Source: JAWXBR01 sp034440235 (GTDB taxonomy: Bacteria; Bacteroidota; Ignavibacteria; Kapaibacteriales; Kapaibacteriaceae). Taken from it: 64,000 nt of DNA. The stretch spans positions 98,097 through 162,096 of the forward strand of contig JAWXBR010000025.1 in NCBI GenBank assembly GCA_034440235.1, given 5' to 3'. The translations under genes and the position numbers were made by a program. This document shows positions 9,352 through 17,815 of the stretch, piece by piece. The notes under the pieces were generated by a model. The model saw nothing but the letters and a program-made list of their open reading frames with translations. It searched no databases and was not told the origin of the DNA. Positions within the stretch are counted from its first letter, which is position 1. Every line of letters begins with the position of its first letter.

Positions 9352-10140
9352 GTGAGCACTATCGAGATCGACACCACACAAAACGTCAGTATTCGATTTC
9401 AGACAGCTAACGCCCTCGAGAGAATTCTCGCTCGCATCATCGACGGGTTTGTTGTTGCCACCGTTATGTATGTCGCATTTCTGCTGGTCGCCGTGGGTGT
9501 CGGGTTCTTTACCACAGATGCCTCAGAATCTCTCTTTCCAGCAACACTCACATTGTATGTAGTCGTTTTTGTGCTTGGCTTCTTCTACCCTTTTATAATG
9601 GAGTCGATTTTTCACGGACAAACCCTTGGTAAGATGGCGATGAACATTCGTGTTGTTCGTGAAGACGGCACCGAAGCATCGCTCGGCAACTACGCTGTTC
9701 GGTTTTTAGTTGGCGTGTTCGAAGTCACGTTGCTCGGAATCGTTTCTGTTGTTGCGGTGCTTGCATCGAAGTCGGCACAGCGCCTTGGGGATATGGCAGC
9801 AGGGACACTTGTAGTACGCAAACCCCGAAAGGTTACGCTTGCTCAGGTCGGACTTGTTATGGACCAACCCGAACGCATTATCAAGTATCATGCAGCCGGC
9901 AACCTATCGGTAGAAGACATCGCCATTGTTCGCGAAGTGATAAACGAAGCAGCGGCCCGTCAGCGCACACCAGAAGCCATAGGTGTAATACTCGACGCTG
10001 CAAGAGATCGCATTGAGAGAGTGCTGAGAGAGAGGTCGGCTACCGATTCATTAACGTTTCTACGAGACGTCGTAGACGATTACAACGCAATACACAGCTC
10101 GCCAATAGATATTACCAGCGGTACCTTGCGCCGAGGTTGA
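9352..10140 (+). CDS. RDD family membrane protein
   Basis: 262 residues from a GTG at 9352. The N-terminal half is an RDD domain: ALERILARIIDGFVV (Arg and Asp of the RDD name), two to three helices, then GQTLGKMAMNIRVVREDG and RLGDMAAGTLVVR. The C-terminal 90 residues are soluble and helical. RDD proteins are small transport-like membrane proteins of mostly unknown function; here the gene is divergent from the SpoIIM-like gene, the standard partner in this cluster. Its end overlaps the convergent gene at 10112 by 29 bp. Confidence 0.88.
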   Translation: MSTIEIDTTQNVSIRFQTANALERILARIIDGFVVATVMYVAFLLVAVGVGFFTTDASESLFPATLTLYVVVFVLGFFYPFIMESIFHGQTLGKMAMNIRVVREDGTEASLGNYAVRFLVGVFEVTLLGIVSVVAVLASKSAQRLGDMAAGTLVVRKPRKVTLAQVGLVMDQPERIIKYHAAGNLSVEDIAIVREVINEAAARQRTPEAIGVILDAARDRIERVLRERSATDSLTFLRDVVDDYNAIHSSPIDITSGTLRRG

Positions 10141-12562
10141 TGCCAACAACATTGTTCGTCCACTCACCATCGGTTATCACATTACCGAGTGGTTGCGTGA
10201 ACTGTCCCTCGAGAAAGACAGACATCTTGAACGTTACGGGATAGGTGAATCCAATTCCTGCAAACGCCGCAGCATTAAAGCCGCTTAGCGACGAAAGACT
10301 CTCGGGACTAATTTTTTGCGATCGCGACCCGTCTTCAAACGTGAAGTTGCTAGGCTGCACAATGGTTCGCACAACCTCCACCGACGAGCCAAGTGCCATG
10401 GACCCTTGCAAGCCCCCTAGCAGATAAAAGAATCGAATAGGAAACCACTCGGCAGCGAAACCTAGATTTAGGTAAGGGGCGCTAACGCTAAGGGTCGTGC
10501 CCTCTTGATATGGAATGGTTTGTTGCGAAAGTGTGTCGAAGACTCCACGCTGTACGGTGTCAGCAGAAATCATGGTGCCACCGAGTACATTTAACGAGAG
10601 GCGTGCTGTTGCGATAAATGTCGGCGAAATTCTGCGGCCAAGTAGAACCCCACCACCACCTGCGAACCCCTGCCCTGGTGTAAAGACAGACTGACCTATT
10701 ACACCGCCAGTAGACTTAAAATTTGTTTCGTGGAATGTATGTGCCGCTGTTACAAATGCACCAACCATCCACGCACCTTCAGAAGCACATTCTACATCGC
10801 GGCCTTCAGACATAATGAAGGCGTAGCGCTCTGACCGGCTATCAAAGACATAACAAACGGTGAATTCGCTCTCGTTGCCGGCTATGTCGGTTGCATTAAG
10901 AACGATTCGCCCGGGGGTACCTTGCGAAGACGGACGAATGCGGACAGCAACCTGTGGTGTTCCCTCTTCAACTTTTGGAACTTGTGCCGCAAGCGAAGCA
11001 GAGTACAAGACTTTAACCGACTTCATGCCACGATCTGTAGTTCTATCATCGCGTAGCACAACAAGAAAATCATCGAGAATTTTACGTCCCTCTGCGACAG
11101 GCGGAAGTGTGTCGACAAGCTTCTTCAATTCAAAGAAAGATTGGCCTGCCATATTTCCATACGCGTCATACGCATCGCTTTTAAAGCCAAATCCATACGA
11201 ATACAATCCGAACGGCACCGCATACAGGTCCGAACCGCCGGCACCACCAAGTCCCTGTGCTCCGCTAGGATCGGTGCCTGCAGTAACACGTGTCGTCGGC
11301 AAGCTTTGAATGACGTGTGTACCGAACGGAATACTGATTTGTGCAATAGAGTATCTGCTTTCACCGAGTACTTTGAATTCAGAAGAGTCAATGCGACGTC
11401 CGTTCAAACGCAGATTTTCTATTGAATTCGTCGGCGCAACAACATTTACGTAGTGATGCCAATCGCCGTTAATAGGAGTTGCAAAGCGATACTCACTTAG
11501 GAACTGTTGTGTCGGACTAACGAGAATCATCATCGGGTCGCCAACACTGTCACCGTTTTTAAACCCCTGCGCATATTGCGCCACAAGAACAGGCTTGTCT
11601 GCTGTTACTTGTATGTGCCTGTTCACGTTAAGATTCTCGAAGAATTCGCCCTTGCGTAAGACTGCTACAAGCTTTGCATCTTCGAATACACGCGTGCCAT
11701 CTTCCGATCCGATAACGCGGTATGTGTATCGAGAGCGCTCCTTGAGCATTCCTAGATAGTAGTGCATGCCCCATGCCGATATAGGAGGCAGTTGCTCTAC
11801 TAAGTGATTGCATGCGTCGACTTTGGGTGGCACGTATGCACACTGGTGTCCGCTGAACACTGCAATTTTTTTATTAGCAGTGATAAGCGATCCTGTGAGG
11901 TCGCACGGACCGATCGACTCGAACCGTGCGTTTATCGAATAGACCTCTCCTCTTCGAAGCCTAACCTTAAACGGTACCCCTAATCGACGACCTGTCGAAG
12001 TTGTAGCATTCGGTGTTATTTCTATCTCGGTCGAATCTTCTATTGCAATGACGCTAATGGCGGATAACAAGTCGGCGGCAAGCTTTGTGTATCCAACAGC
12101 TCGGTAGGCAGTACCCAGTACGCTCACAGGCAGACCCATGTATGTATCGGTTGTCTGGAATCGGCTATTGAGTCCGTAAACAGCAATCGCCGTATCAGAC
12201 GTTATGTGCACAGCGAGTCGTTCGGGTGTTTCGAGCGCTCGTAACTGTACGCGCTCTGGCAACACAACATTTACGACCGTATTTGCCTTCACTTCAACTA
12301 GTTGGTTGAAGCCAATATCCTCTACTTCGACACGAACTTTTGCGTCGTTGCTGCTAGTAATAAATAGCTGCAGTTTGAGTTTGTCTGGACGATTCTGCGT
12401 GCCCGTCTGCCCCTCACGAAAATTTTTCATGAAGCACACCCAGAATTCTTTTCCTTCGGAATTCTTAGTGATTAGTTCGGGGTCGCGTGCAGATATCTCT
12501 ACCGATGTAATGATCGAGAATACGCTGAAAAGAAAAGCACAAACCAAGATTCGTCTTATCAC
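10112..12562 (-). CDS. IgGFc-binding-domain surface protein with C-terminal barrel-like domain
   Basis: 816 residues. A signal peptide (cleavage near residue 25) is followed by GKEFWVCFM, the usual opening of the IgGFc-binding N-terminal domain (PF17517 type). Many beta-strands follow to about residue 470, including a conserved-looking HQCAYVPP segment (about 242-249). A middle part (about 480-590) resembles an Ig-like fold, and the last 200 residues have glycine/aromatic-rich strands ending in GARYRW, like an outer-membrane barrel. The domain is common in Bacteroidota surface proteins; the ligand is unknown. The 3' end overlaps the convergent RDD gene. Its start overlaps the stop of the T9SS protein upstream (ATGA type). 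Confidence 0.75.
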   Translation of the reverse strand: MIRRILVCAFLFSVFSIITSVEISARDPELITKNSEGKEFWVCFMKNFREGQTGTQNRPDKLKLQLFITSSNDAKVRVEVEDIGFNQLVEVKANTVVNVVLPERVQLRALETPERLAVHITSDTAIAVYGLNSRFQTTDTYMGLPVSVLGTAYRAVGYTKLAADLLSAISVIAIEDSTEIEITPNATTSTGRRLGVPFKVRLRRGEVYSINARFESIGPCDLTGSLITANKKIAVFSGHQCAYVPPKVDACNHLVEQLPPISAWGMHYYLGMLKERSRYTYRVIGSEDGTRVFEDAKLVAVLRKGEFFENLNVNRHIQVTADKPVLVAQYAQGFKNGDSVGDPMMILVSPTQQFLSEYRFATPINGDWHHYVNVVAPTNSIENLRLNGRRIDSSEFKVLGESRYSIAQISIPFGTHVIQSLPTTRVTAGTDPSGAQGLGGAGGSDLYAVPFGLYSYGFGFKSDAYDAYGNMAGQSFFELKKLVDTLPPVAEGRKILDDFLVVLRDDRTTDRGMKSVKVLYSASLAAQVPKVEEGTPQVAVRIRPSSQGTPGRIVLNATDIAGNESEFTVCYVFDSRSERYAFIMSEGRDVECASEGAWMVGAFVTAAHTFHETNFKSTGGVIGQSVFTPGQGFAGGGGVLLGRRISPTFIATARLSLNVLGGTMISADTVQRGVFDTLSQQTIPYQEGTTLSVSAPYLNLGFAAEWFPIRFFYLLGGLQGSMALGSSVEVVRTIVQPSNFTFEDGSRSQKISPESLSSLSGFNAAAFAGIGFTYPVTFKMSVFLEGQFTQPLGNVITDGEWTNNVVGINLGARYRW

Positions 12563-13329
12563 TTCTGCACCACGAAAGGATAGAGGTATGATCCAACATC
12601 TGTGGTGAGCTGCAAGATGTATGAGCCTGAACTAAGGTCAGTCATAATTAGGCCAAGGTCGACGACATTCTGTCCGGCCGTCGATGGCACATCCTTCAAA
12701 ACCTGCACGAGGCGTCCACGCGAATCTCTAACCTGCATGTGTGCGATTCCAGCAGCGCCCAAAACATACGCCACTCTTGCAGCCGATATAACAGGATTAG
12801 GATAGACAGATGTTATGCCCTCGGCATTAGGGTCTTGAATAACCCCACCTGCAGTACGTCGAATGGCACCCGCTATATAAACTCCATCGGTGAGGTCTAT
12901 ATTATTGCGACGTATTAACGTAGGACTAAGACTACCAATGGCTTCCGGACCCGGTAGGAACTGAACGTCTACTCCAAAGAGCGGACCATTCGTCATCAAC
13001 ATGATGTCGCCACACTCAACCACAAGGCGGCTACGCTCGGCATCAATTTGCACGTTTTCAACAATGGCAACTGGAACACAGCGTAAGGCCCAGATTCCGC
13101 TACCGATAACTGCTCGTATCGACACAATCTGATGAGGATATTCGAGCGTAATACGGGTTATTCCGACCTCGGAAAGGGTTCCCATCACGATCACACGCAC
13201 CACTTGTCCTGGTGCACCCGTCGTTTCGAATGGAGCACGCACTTCGTCGCCAGCATGCGCCGTAACGAGGCAGCAGAACAGTAGTAGTGAAGCAATTAAA
13301 GCAAATGGAAGGCGGTAATGGAAGTGCAT
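12559..13329 (-). CDS. secreted protein with T9SS C-terminal sorting domain
   Basis: 256 residues. Signal peptide (cleavage after AHA, about residue 26), then a roughly 140-residue beta-rich domain that could be cohesin-like. The C-terminal 85 residues, from TSVYPNPVISAARV, are a Por-secretion (type A) sorting domain with the usual YPNP start, a DSRGRLV turn, SSGSYILQL and a short final strand. T9SS would move it across the outer membrane. It is transcribed with the IgGFc-type gene downstream (four-base overlap). Cargo function unknown. Confidence 0.8.
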   Translation of the reverse strand: MHFHYRLPFALIASLLLFCCLVTAHAGDEVRAPFETTGAPGQVVRVIVMGTLSEVGITRITLEYPHQIVSIRAVIGSGIWALRCVPVAIVENVQIDAERSRLVVECGDIMLMTNGPLFGVDVQFLPGPEAIGSLSPTLIRRNNIDLTDGVYIAGAIRRTAGGVIQDPNAEGITSVYPNPVISAARVAYVLGAAGIAHMQVRDSRGRLVQVLKDVPSTAGQNVVDLGLIMTDLSSGSYILQLTTDVGSYLYPFVVQK

Positions 13330-13368
13330 GCGTTGTAAAGTCTCTCAAATATACCATGACCTGAAGAG

Positions 13369-15354
13369 CTAATACTCCTGCAGTATGATGATGTCGTAGC
13401 CTTTCGACTTGTTGCCAGCCACCACGAGGGTGTAGCTGTTGCCAAGAGTACCAAAATTCACAGGAAGCTGGAAGAGTGTTTCGAAAGTCTCAGAATCATA
13501 CACATAAAAATTTCCACGACGGTCGCGTGTCTCGAGATCTGGCGTCGAAGCCTGTCCGTATGCAACTCTGTCTGCAAGCTTCTGCGCATCAAGTGTGAAT
13601 TTGGGCACCGAATCGTAGGCAACCGAAACAAATCCCACATCGGCCGTTGCATTAACAACTCTACGTTGCGATGCTCTGGGCTGGATGAGAAGAGGTGCCC
13701 CATTGAATTGAATGATGTTTGGTGTGCCACCCCCCTCTGCGTAGATGGCCAACGTTCTCTCGCCAATTGCAGGATTCAACGTCGCGGTGGCGCTGTTAAC
13801 ACTAACGGTAATTGGTGAAGGATCGACACTCGTTGTTAATCCGCCACGGTAGAACAAACGTGCATTACTTACAATGGAACCAAGATTCACGATTTCGAAA
13901 TCGTTTGTCGGCGAAGCGTTCACGATACGAACGACGGTTGCTGGCGTCGCAGCGACGAGAGGTACATCTAGATCGTCGTCATCAATTAGATAACTCGAAA
14001 CGCCACCACTTGGATTATCTGCAACGATGAGCTCATATGCTCTATCGGCTTCGACGGAAAACCGCATAATACCTAGCACTCTCGTCGGCGACCCTGCAGT
14101 CGATACGGTCACAGGAATTTGTCCGGGGGCTTCTGCGAAAGGGGCTGACGTGTTGTCAAATGTAAGTCCGCTAGCAATGGTCTTGCCTGCCGTGAATCCA
14201 TTTGGAGCAGTTGCATCCGTACGCGCGCCAATCGATACGACGATGGGTCCGACGACGGCACTGGCATTCGTAACACGAATAACAGCCTTCCCGCCAGAGC
14301 CAGAAGAACGCAACGGTGGTGGAATGATAATAATACGCGCTTGGTCTGCTGTATCAGCTGTAACGATTGTGTATTCCTGCCGAACATTCAAAGACGTGCT
14401 ATCGACTGCAGTACGTCCGTCTGCAAATGCCAACGCAAATACATCCGGTTCAATACGTTCACATGTTGTTACCTGGGTAAGCGTACTTATTCGTCCACTT
14501 GCCAACAACGATGCAAGAGTCTGACCGCTCGATTGCACCGTTACAGTCGACGGTGCTGCACTAACATTTACAACTCGGATGTCGGCATTGCGTGCAACGA
14601 CAGGAGTTAACGACCGGCCAACATTTGCTGTTGTGTCAGACTCTTCGATTAGCATCACCGATGGCTGCGAGCCCCCTGCCGAAGCAGAATGAAAAATGAT
14701 TGAGTACGGCACGAATTCATTGAGTGTGCACTCGAACGTGCCAAGAATTGTTGTGTCCGTTTGTGACGTTTTCACAAGCGTGAATACGCTGAAGCCTGCG
14801 GGCACCTCTCGATACGTCGAGCCGAAACGAAATGCAATTGGTGTAGAAGTTAATGGTAGACCGCTCGGACATCCAATGCGTACAGTGTAGGTAACATTGC
14901 TTTCAGGAACGAGATTGATAACGCGAACCTGAGCAGTTGGTATGGTCGTAGGTACCAACGATGCATTGAAAACCAATACCGTGTCGGCTTTCGCAGGCTG
15001 AAGCGTATCACCCACAACAAACACATCGTAAATACTTCCGCGCGTGAAGCGTTGCCGATTTGTTGTTCGTAATTCTGTTGCCGCACCTACTAAAAGTTCA
15101 ATTAGACTCGAATCGCCTGGTGCAACCACCACAGCACTAACAGACCCGGTTGGTATCTCGGCTGTCTGCACATTTCTCTCGAGTAGCATCCGACGGGCGG
15201 TATTGTCGGGCATGAGATTAAAGAACCGGACACGAATGTCGGCAGTACCCGGGGGTGGGTTTATGATGTTTTCGTCCTCGCTGGCGCAACCTGCCATGAG
15301 CAGAAAACACATGATTGCGAGGACGGAAGGTATTCTAATAGGGGTGTTGCGCAT
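13369..15354 (-). CDS. DUF4397 repeat lipoprotein
   Basis: 661 residues. Lipoprotein signal with MAGC (Cys 23). The rest is several copies of a beta-sandwich unit beginning with RVRFFNLMPDN, RVINLVPESN, IRVVNVSAAP, IRVTNASAVV, VRIVNASPTN and RRVVNATADV, i.e. about six DUF4397-type repeats that start with the (V)RVxNxxP pattern. Such proteins are envelope lipoproteins of unknown function, frequent in Bacteroidota and relatives. The lipobox suggests outer-membrane anchoring. It stands alone on the minus strand, 39 bp upstream of the T9SS protein gene, so one transcript with the two genes downstream is possible. Confidence 0.85.
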   Translation of the reverse strand: MRNTPIRIPSVLAIMCFLLMAGCASEDENIINPPPGTADIRVRFFNLMPDNTARRMLLERNVQTAEIPTGSVSAVVVAPGDSSLIELLVGAATELRTTNRQRFTRGSIYDVFVVGDTLQPAKADTVLVFNASLVPTTIPTAQVRVINLVPESNVTYTVRIGCPSGLPLTSTPIAFRFGSTYREVPAGFSVFTLVKTSQTDTTILGTFECTLNEFVPYSIIFHSASAGGSQPSVMLIEESDTTANVGRSLTPVVARNADIRVVNVSAAPSTVTVQSSGQTLASLLASGRISTLTQVTTCERIEPDVFALAFADGRTAVDSTSLNVRQEYTIVTADTADQARIIIIPPPLRSSGSGGKAVIRVTNASAVVGPIVVSIGARTDATAPNGFTAGKTIASGLTFDNTSAPFAEAPGQIPVTVSTAGSPTRVLGIMRFSVEADRAYELIVADNPSGGVSSYLIDDDDLDVPLVAATPATVVRIVNASPTNDFEIVNLGSIVSNARLFYRGGLTTSVDPSPITVSVNSATATLNPAIGERTLAIYAEGGGTPNIIQFNGAPLLIQPRASQRRVVNATADVGFVSVAYDSVPKFTLDAQKLADRVAYGQASTPDLETRDRRGNFYVYDSETFETLFQLPVNFGTLGNSYTLVVAGNKSKGYDIIILQEY

Positions 15355-15412
15355 TGGGAGGGACCGGAACGAACGGCAAGTTGCGATATTTTTGTGTCCG
15401 TACCGGAATCAA

Positions 15413-15490
15413 CTAGCCATACTGGATTGAATTGGAAGATCGCCTACTAGCCATATTGGATTGAATTGGAAGATCGCCTACTAGCCATTC
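15413..15490. repeat. 34-bp tandem duplication spanning the prfA start
   Basis: Units at 15413-15446 and 15447-15480 differ by one base, and the first eight bases of a third copy follow. Each unit contains the same TTG-initiated codons (TTGGAAGATCGCCTACTAGCC). Because 34 is not a multiple of three, the first copy (TTG 15432) gives a ten-codon frame ending in TGA at 15462-15464, one base before the TTG of prfA at 15466. Confidence 0.85.
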
Positions 15491-16539
15491 TAGACCGTTT
15501 TAGTGCCGTAGAGCACTCGCTTAACGACCCTTATGTCGTGAACGACATGCGCCGTCTCCGCGACGCGTCTAGGGAGTTTGCAGCCCTACGGCCTGTGGCC
15601 GAAGCCGCAAAGCTATACCTGGACTGCAGCAACCAGCTGGCCGAAAATCGTGGTATGATCGACGATCCGGCAACCGACCCCGAGATGCGCCAGATGGCCT
15701 ACGACGACTCAAAAAGAATCCAAGAAGAACTCGGCGAGCTTGAGAACCGACTAAAGATTCTGCTCATTCCGCGCGATCCGCTCGACATGAAGAGTTGCAT
15801 TGTGGAGGTGCGAGCAGGTACTGGCGGTGACGAAGCAGGCATCTTTGTTGGCGATTTGTTCAGAATGTATCAACGGTTTTGTGAACGCCATGCATGGATT
15901 GTCGAGACAATAGACTTTACAGAGTCTGAGCGTGGCGGATTTAAGGAAGTAACGTTTAGTGTTGAAGGCGACGACGTATATGGCGCGCTGAAATACGAAA
16001 GTGGCGTCCATCGCGTACAACGTGTTCCCGATACAGAATCCCAAGGCCGTGTCCATACGAGCGCCGCAACGGTCGCCGTTTTACCCGAAGCCGAAGAAGT
16101 AGATGTGCAGATTAATGATGGTGACCTCCGCATCGATATTTTCAGATCGGGTGGTAAGGGCGGACAGAATGTAAACAAGGTCGAAACCGCTGTACGTCTC
16201 GTACACATACCAACAGGCATTGTCGTGCAATGCCAGGAGGAACGTTCTCAACTAAAGAACCGCAACAAAGCAATGAAGGTTTTGCGCGCAAGGCTCTACG
16301 ACCACGAGCTCGAGAAGCAACAATCTGCCATAGCAGGTGCGCGAAAGAACATGGTTAAGTCGGGCGATCGTTCAGAGAAGATTCGTACATACAACTGGCC
16401 TCAGAACCGTGTTACAGATCACCGACTCGATGGTGATGCTAAAAACCATCCGTTGCAGCAAGTTGTAGATGGCGATCTCGACGAAATCATTAATGCATTG
16501 CGAATGGCCGAACATGCCGACGCTTTACAAGGCTCTTAA
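15466..16539 (+). CDS. prfA: peptide chain release factor 1
   Basis: 357 residues, the normal RF1 length (about 355-360). Class-I release-factor features: the GGQ loop within FRSGGKGGQNVNKVETAVRL (about 226-245), the RF1-type anticodon-recognition region around residues 180-195, and a conserved C-terminal block SEKIRTYNWPQNRVTDHR. RF1 reads UAA and UAG and releases the nascent peptide on the ribosome. An in-frame TAG at 15448 limits the N-terminus, so initiation must be at TTG 15466 (or the ATT two codons before it); that start lies inside a tandem duplication. No strong Shine-Dalgarno sequence is visible, common in this group. Confidence 0.95.
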   Translation: MEDRLLAILDRFSAVEHSLNDPYVVNDMRRLRDASREFAALRPVAEAAKLYLDCSNQLAENRGMIDDPATDPEMRQMAYDDSKRIQEELGELENRLKILLIPRDPLDMKSCIVEVRAGTGGDEAGIFVGDLFRMYQRFCERHAWIVETIDFTESERGGFKEVTFSVEGDDVYGALKYESGVHRVQRVPDTESQGRVHTSAATVAVLPEAEEVDVQINDGDLRIDIFRSGGKGGQNVNKVETAVRLVHIPTGIVVQCQEERSQLKNRNKAMKVLRARLYDHELEKQQSAIAGARKNMVKSGDRSEKIRTYNWPQNRVTDHRLDGDAKNHPLQQVVDGDLDEIINALRMAEHADALQGS

Positions 16540-16589
16540 ACGTCGCAATACTACCGTTTCGTAAAACATTTATACGATGAGGCAGCTAC

Positions 16590-17057
16590 ATGGGAGAGGG
16601 GTTAAATAATCGTCTAAAGCAGTATTCGTTTTCTTCGCCTTACCACGAAGCGCTCTTAAGCATACTTGTGTGCCAGGACTTTCTTACGCGTCAGATGGAT
16701 GAAGCATGTATTGTTCATGGCATCACGGCAGCGCAGTACAATGTTCTTCGCATTCTGCGGGGTGTATATCCCGAAGGTCACTCCCGAGCAGAAATCATCA
16801 AACGCATGATTCACGCAGCACCAGATGTAACGCGTCTCATCGACAGAATTGTTAAGGTCGGTTATGCAAGCCGAGGCAGGAGCAAGGAAGACGGACGCCT
16901 TTCGCTAACGTATATCACGCAGAAGGGCCTAAATCTCTTAGCAACCATGCAAGCCGATATCGACAATCTCGAGTTAGATATTCGCAGCCGGTTAGACGTA
17001 TCAGAAGCCGAGACTTTGACGCGATTGTGCGATAAACTTCTAACGACAAACGAGTAG
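16590..17057 (+). CDS. MarR family transcriptional regulator
   Basis: 155 residues with the MarR winged-helix layout: an N-terminal dimer helix, ITAAQYNVLRILRG (about 45-58), a recognition region around RAEIIKRMIHAAPDVTRLIDRIVKVGYASR, and the wing signature KEDGRLSLTYITQKG (about 97-111). MarR proteins repress by dimer binding to palindromes and release on a small ligand. Four bases separate it from the CAP-domain gene that follows, so the two are probably co-transcribed. Target and ligand unknown. Confidence 0.9.
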   Translation: MGEGLNNRLKQYSFSSPYHEALLSILVCQDFLTRQMDEACIVHGITAAQYNVLRILRGVYPEGHSRAEIIKRMIHAAPDVTRLIDRIVKVGYASRGRSKEDGRLSLTYITQKGLNLLATMQADIDNLELDIRSRLDVSEAETLTRLCDKLLTTNE

Positions 17058-17060
17058 GCA

Positions 17061-17726
17061 ATGCTACATCTGTCAACATCCATTGTTGCGTTAATCGCAA
17101 TTATAGCGTTCAGCAGTACGCGACTTGCTGCTCAAGGAAAAGAAACGCCTACATATGAATATGAGGCAGTTGCCGTTACCGCATCTGGCGAACTATTTGT
17201 GCCTGCACTACCTGATAGCGCTGAGACCGAATTCATAACCGTACTGAATTCGGTGCGATCAGACCCAGCTTCGTTCCTGCCAGCAATAGACAAGTATGAG
17301 CGTTATGTAAAATCGTTTACGAAGGACAAAAAGGCGTTAGAGAAAGCACTGCGTGAAATCCGCAAGCGCCTTAAAAGCCAGAGCCCCCTTCTGCCCCTTG
17401 CCACAAGTCCTGTGTTGCAAGGTGCTGCCGACGACCACATTGGTGATATGGCCAGCTCGGGCATTATGGGGCACATCGGTAGCGATGGCTCAGACCCATT
17501 AAAACGCGTGCGGCGATTCGGCTCGTTTATTTACCTTGGCGAGTGTATTACGCTCGGTTACCTACGAGCAGATCTTATGGTGGCGTCGATGCTGGTAGAC
17601 GAAGGCACTCCCGATAGAGGACATCGCGAGAATCTTCTCAAGCCAGAATACACACACATAGGTGTCGGCATCGGGTCGCACCCGTCACTACGCATTGCTG
17701 CCGTTGTTGACCTGGGCGCGAATTAG
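17061..17726 (+). CDS. secreted CAP-domain (SCP/PR1-like) protein
   Basis: 221 residues. A signal peptide (cleavage near LAAQ, residue 25) and a CAP domain from about residue 55: NSVRSDPASFLPAI, a central DDHIGDMASSGIMGHIGSDG segment with the conserved histidine region, GECITLGY, and the C-terminal block DRGHRENLLKPEYTHIGVGI. CAP proteins of bacteria are secreted and of unsettled function. The two cavity histidines (about 133/145) and the Glu of GECI are kept. It follows the MarR gene closely. Confidence 0.88.
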   Translation: MLHLSTSIVALIAIIAFSSTRLAAQGKETPTYEYEAVAVTASGELFVPALPDSAETEFITVLNSVRSDPASFLPAIDKYERYVKSFTKDKKALEKALREIRKRLKSQSPLLPLATSPVLQGAADDHIGDMASSGIMGHIGSDGSDPLKRVRRFGSFIYLGECITLGYLRADLMVASMLVDEGTPDRGHRENLLKPEYTHIGVGIGSHPSLRIAAVVDLGAN

Positions 17727-17815
17727 TACACCTTGGCGGACGCTGTCATTGTTTTCTCAAATTATGTACACATCTTCACGCACGACATCTGCACCAAGAG
17801 TCGTACGCGCAATCT

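Noticed and set aside
14027..14524. 165-codon open frame opposite the DUF4397 gene
   Set aside because: It is antisense to a clear lipoprotein gene, lacks any domain pattern, and follows from that gene's codon bias.
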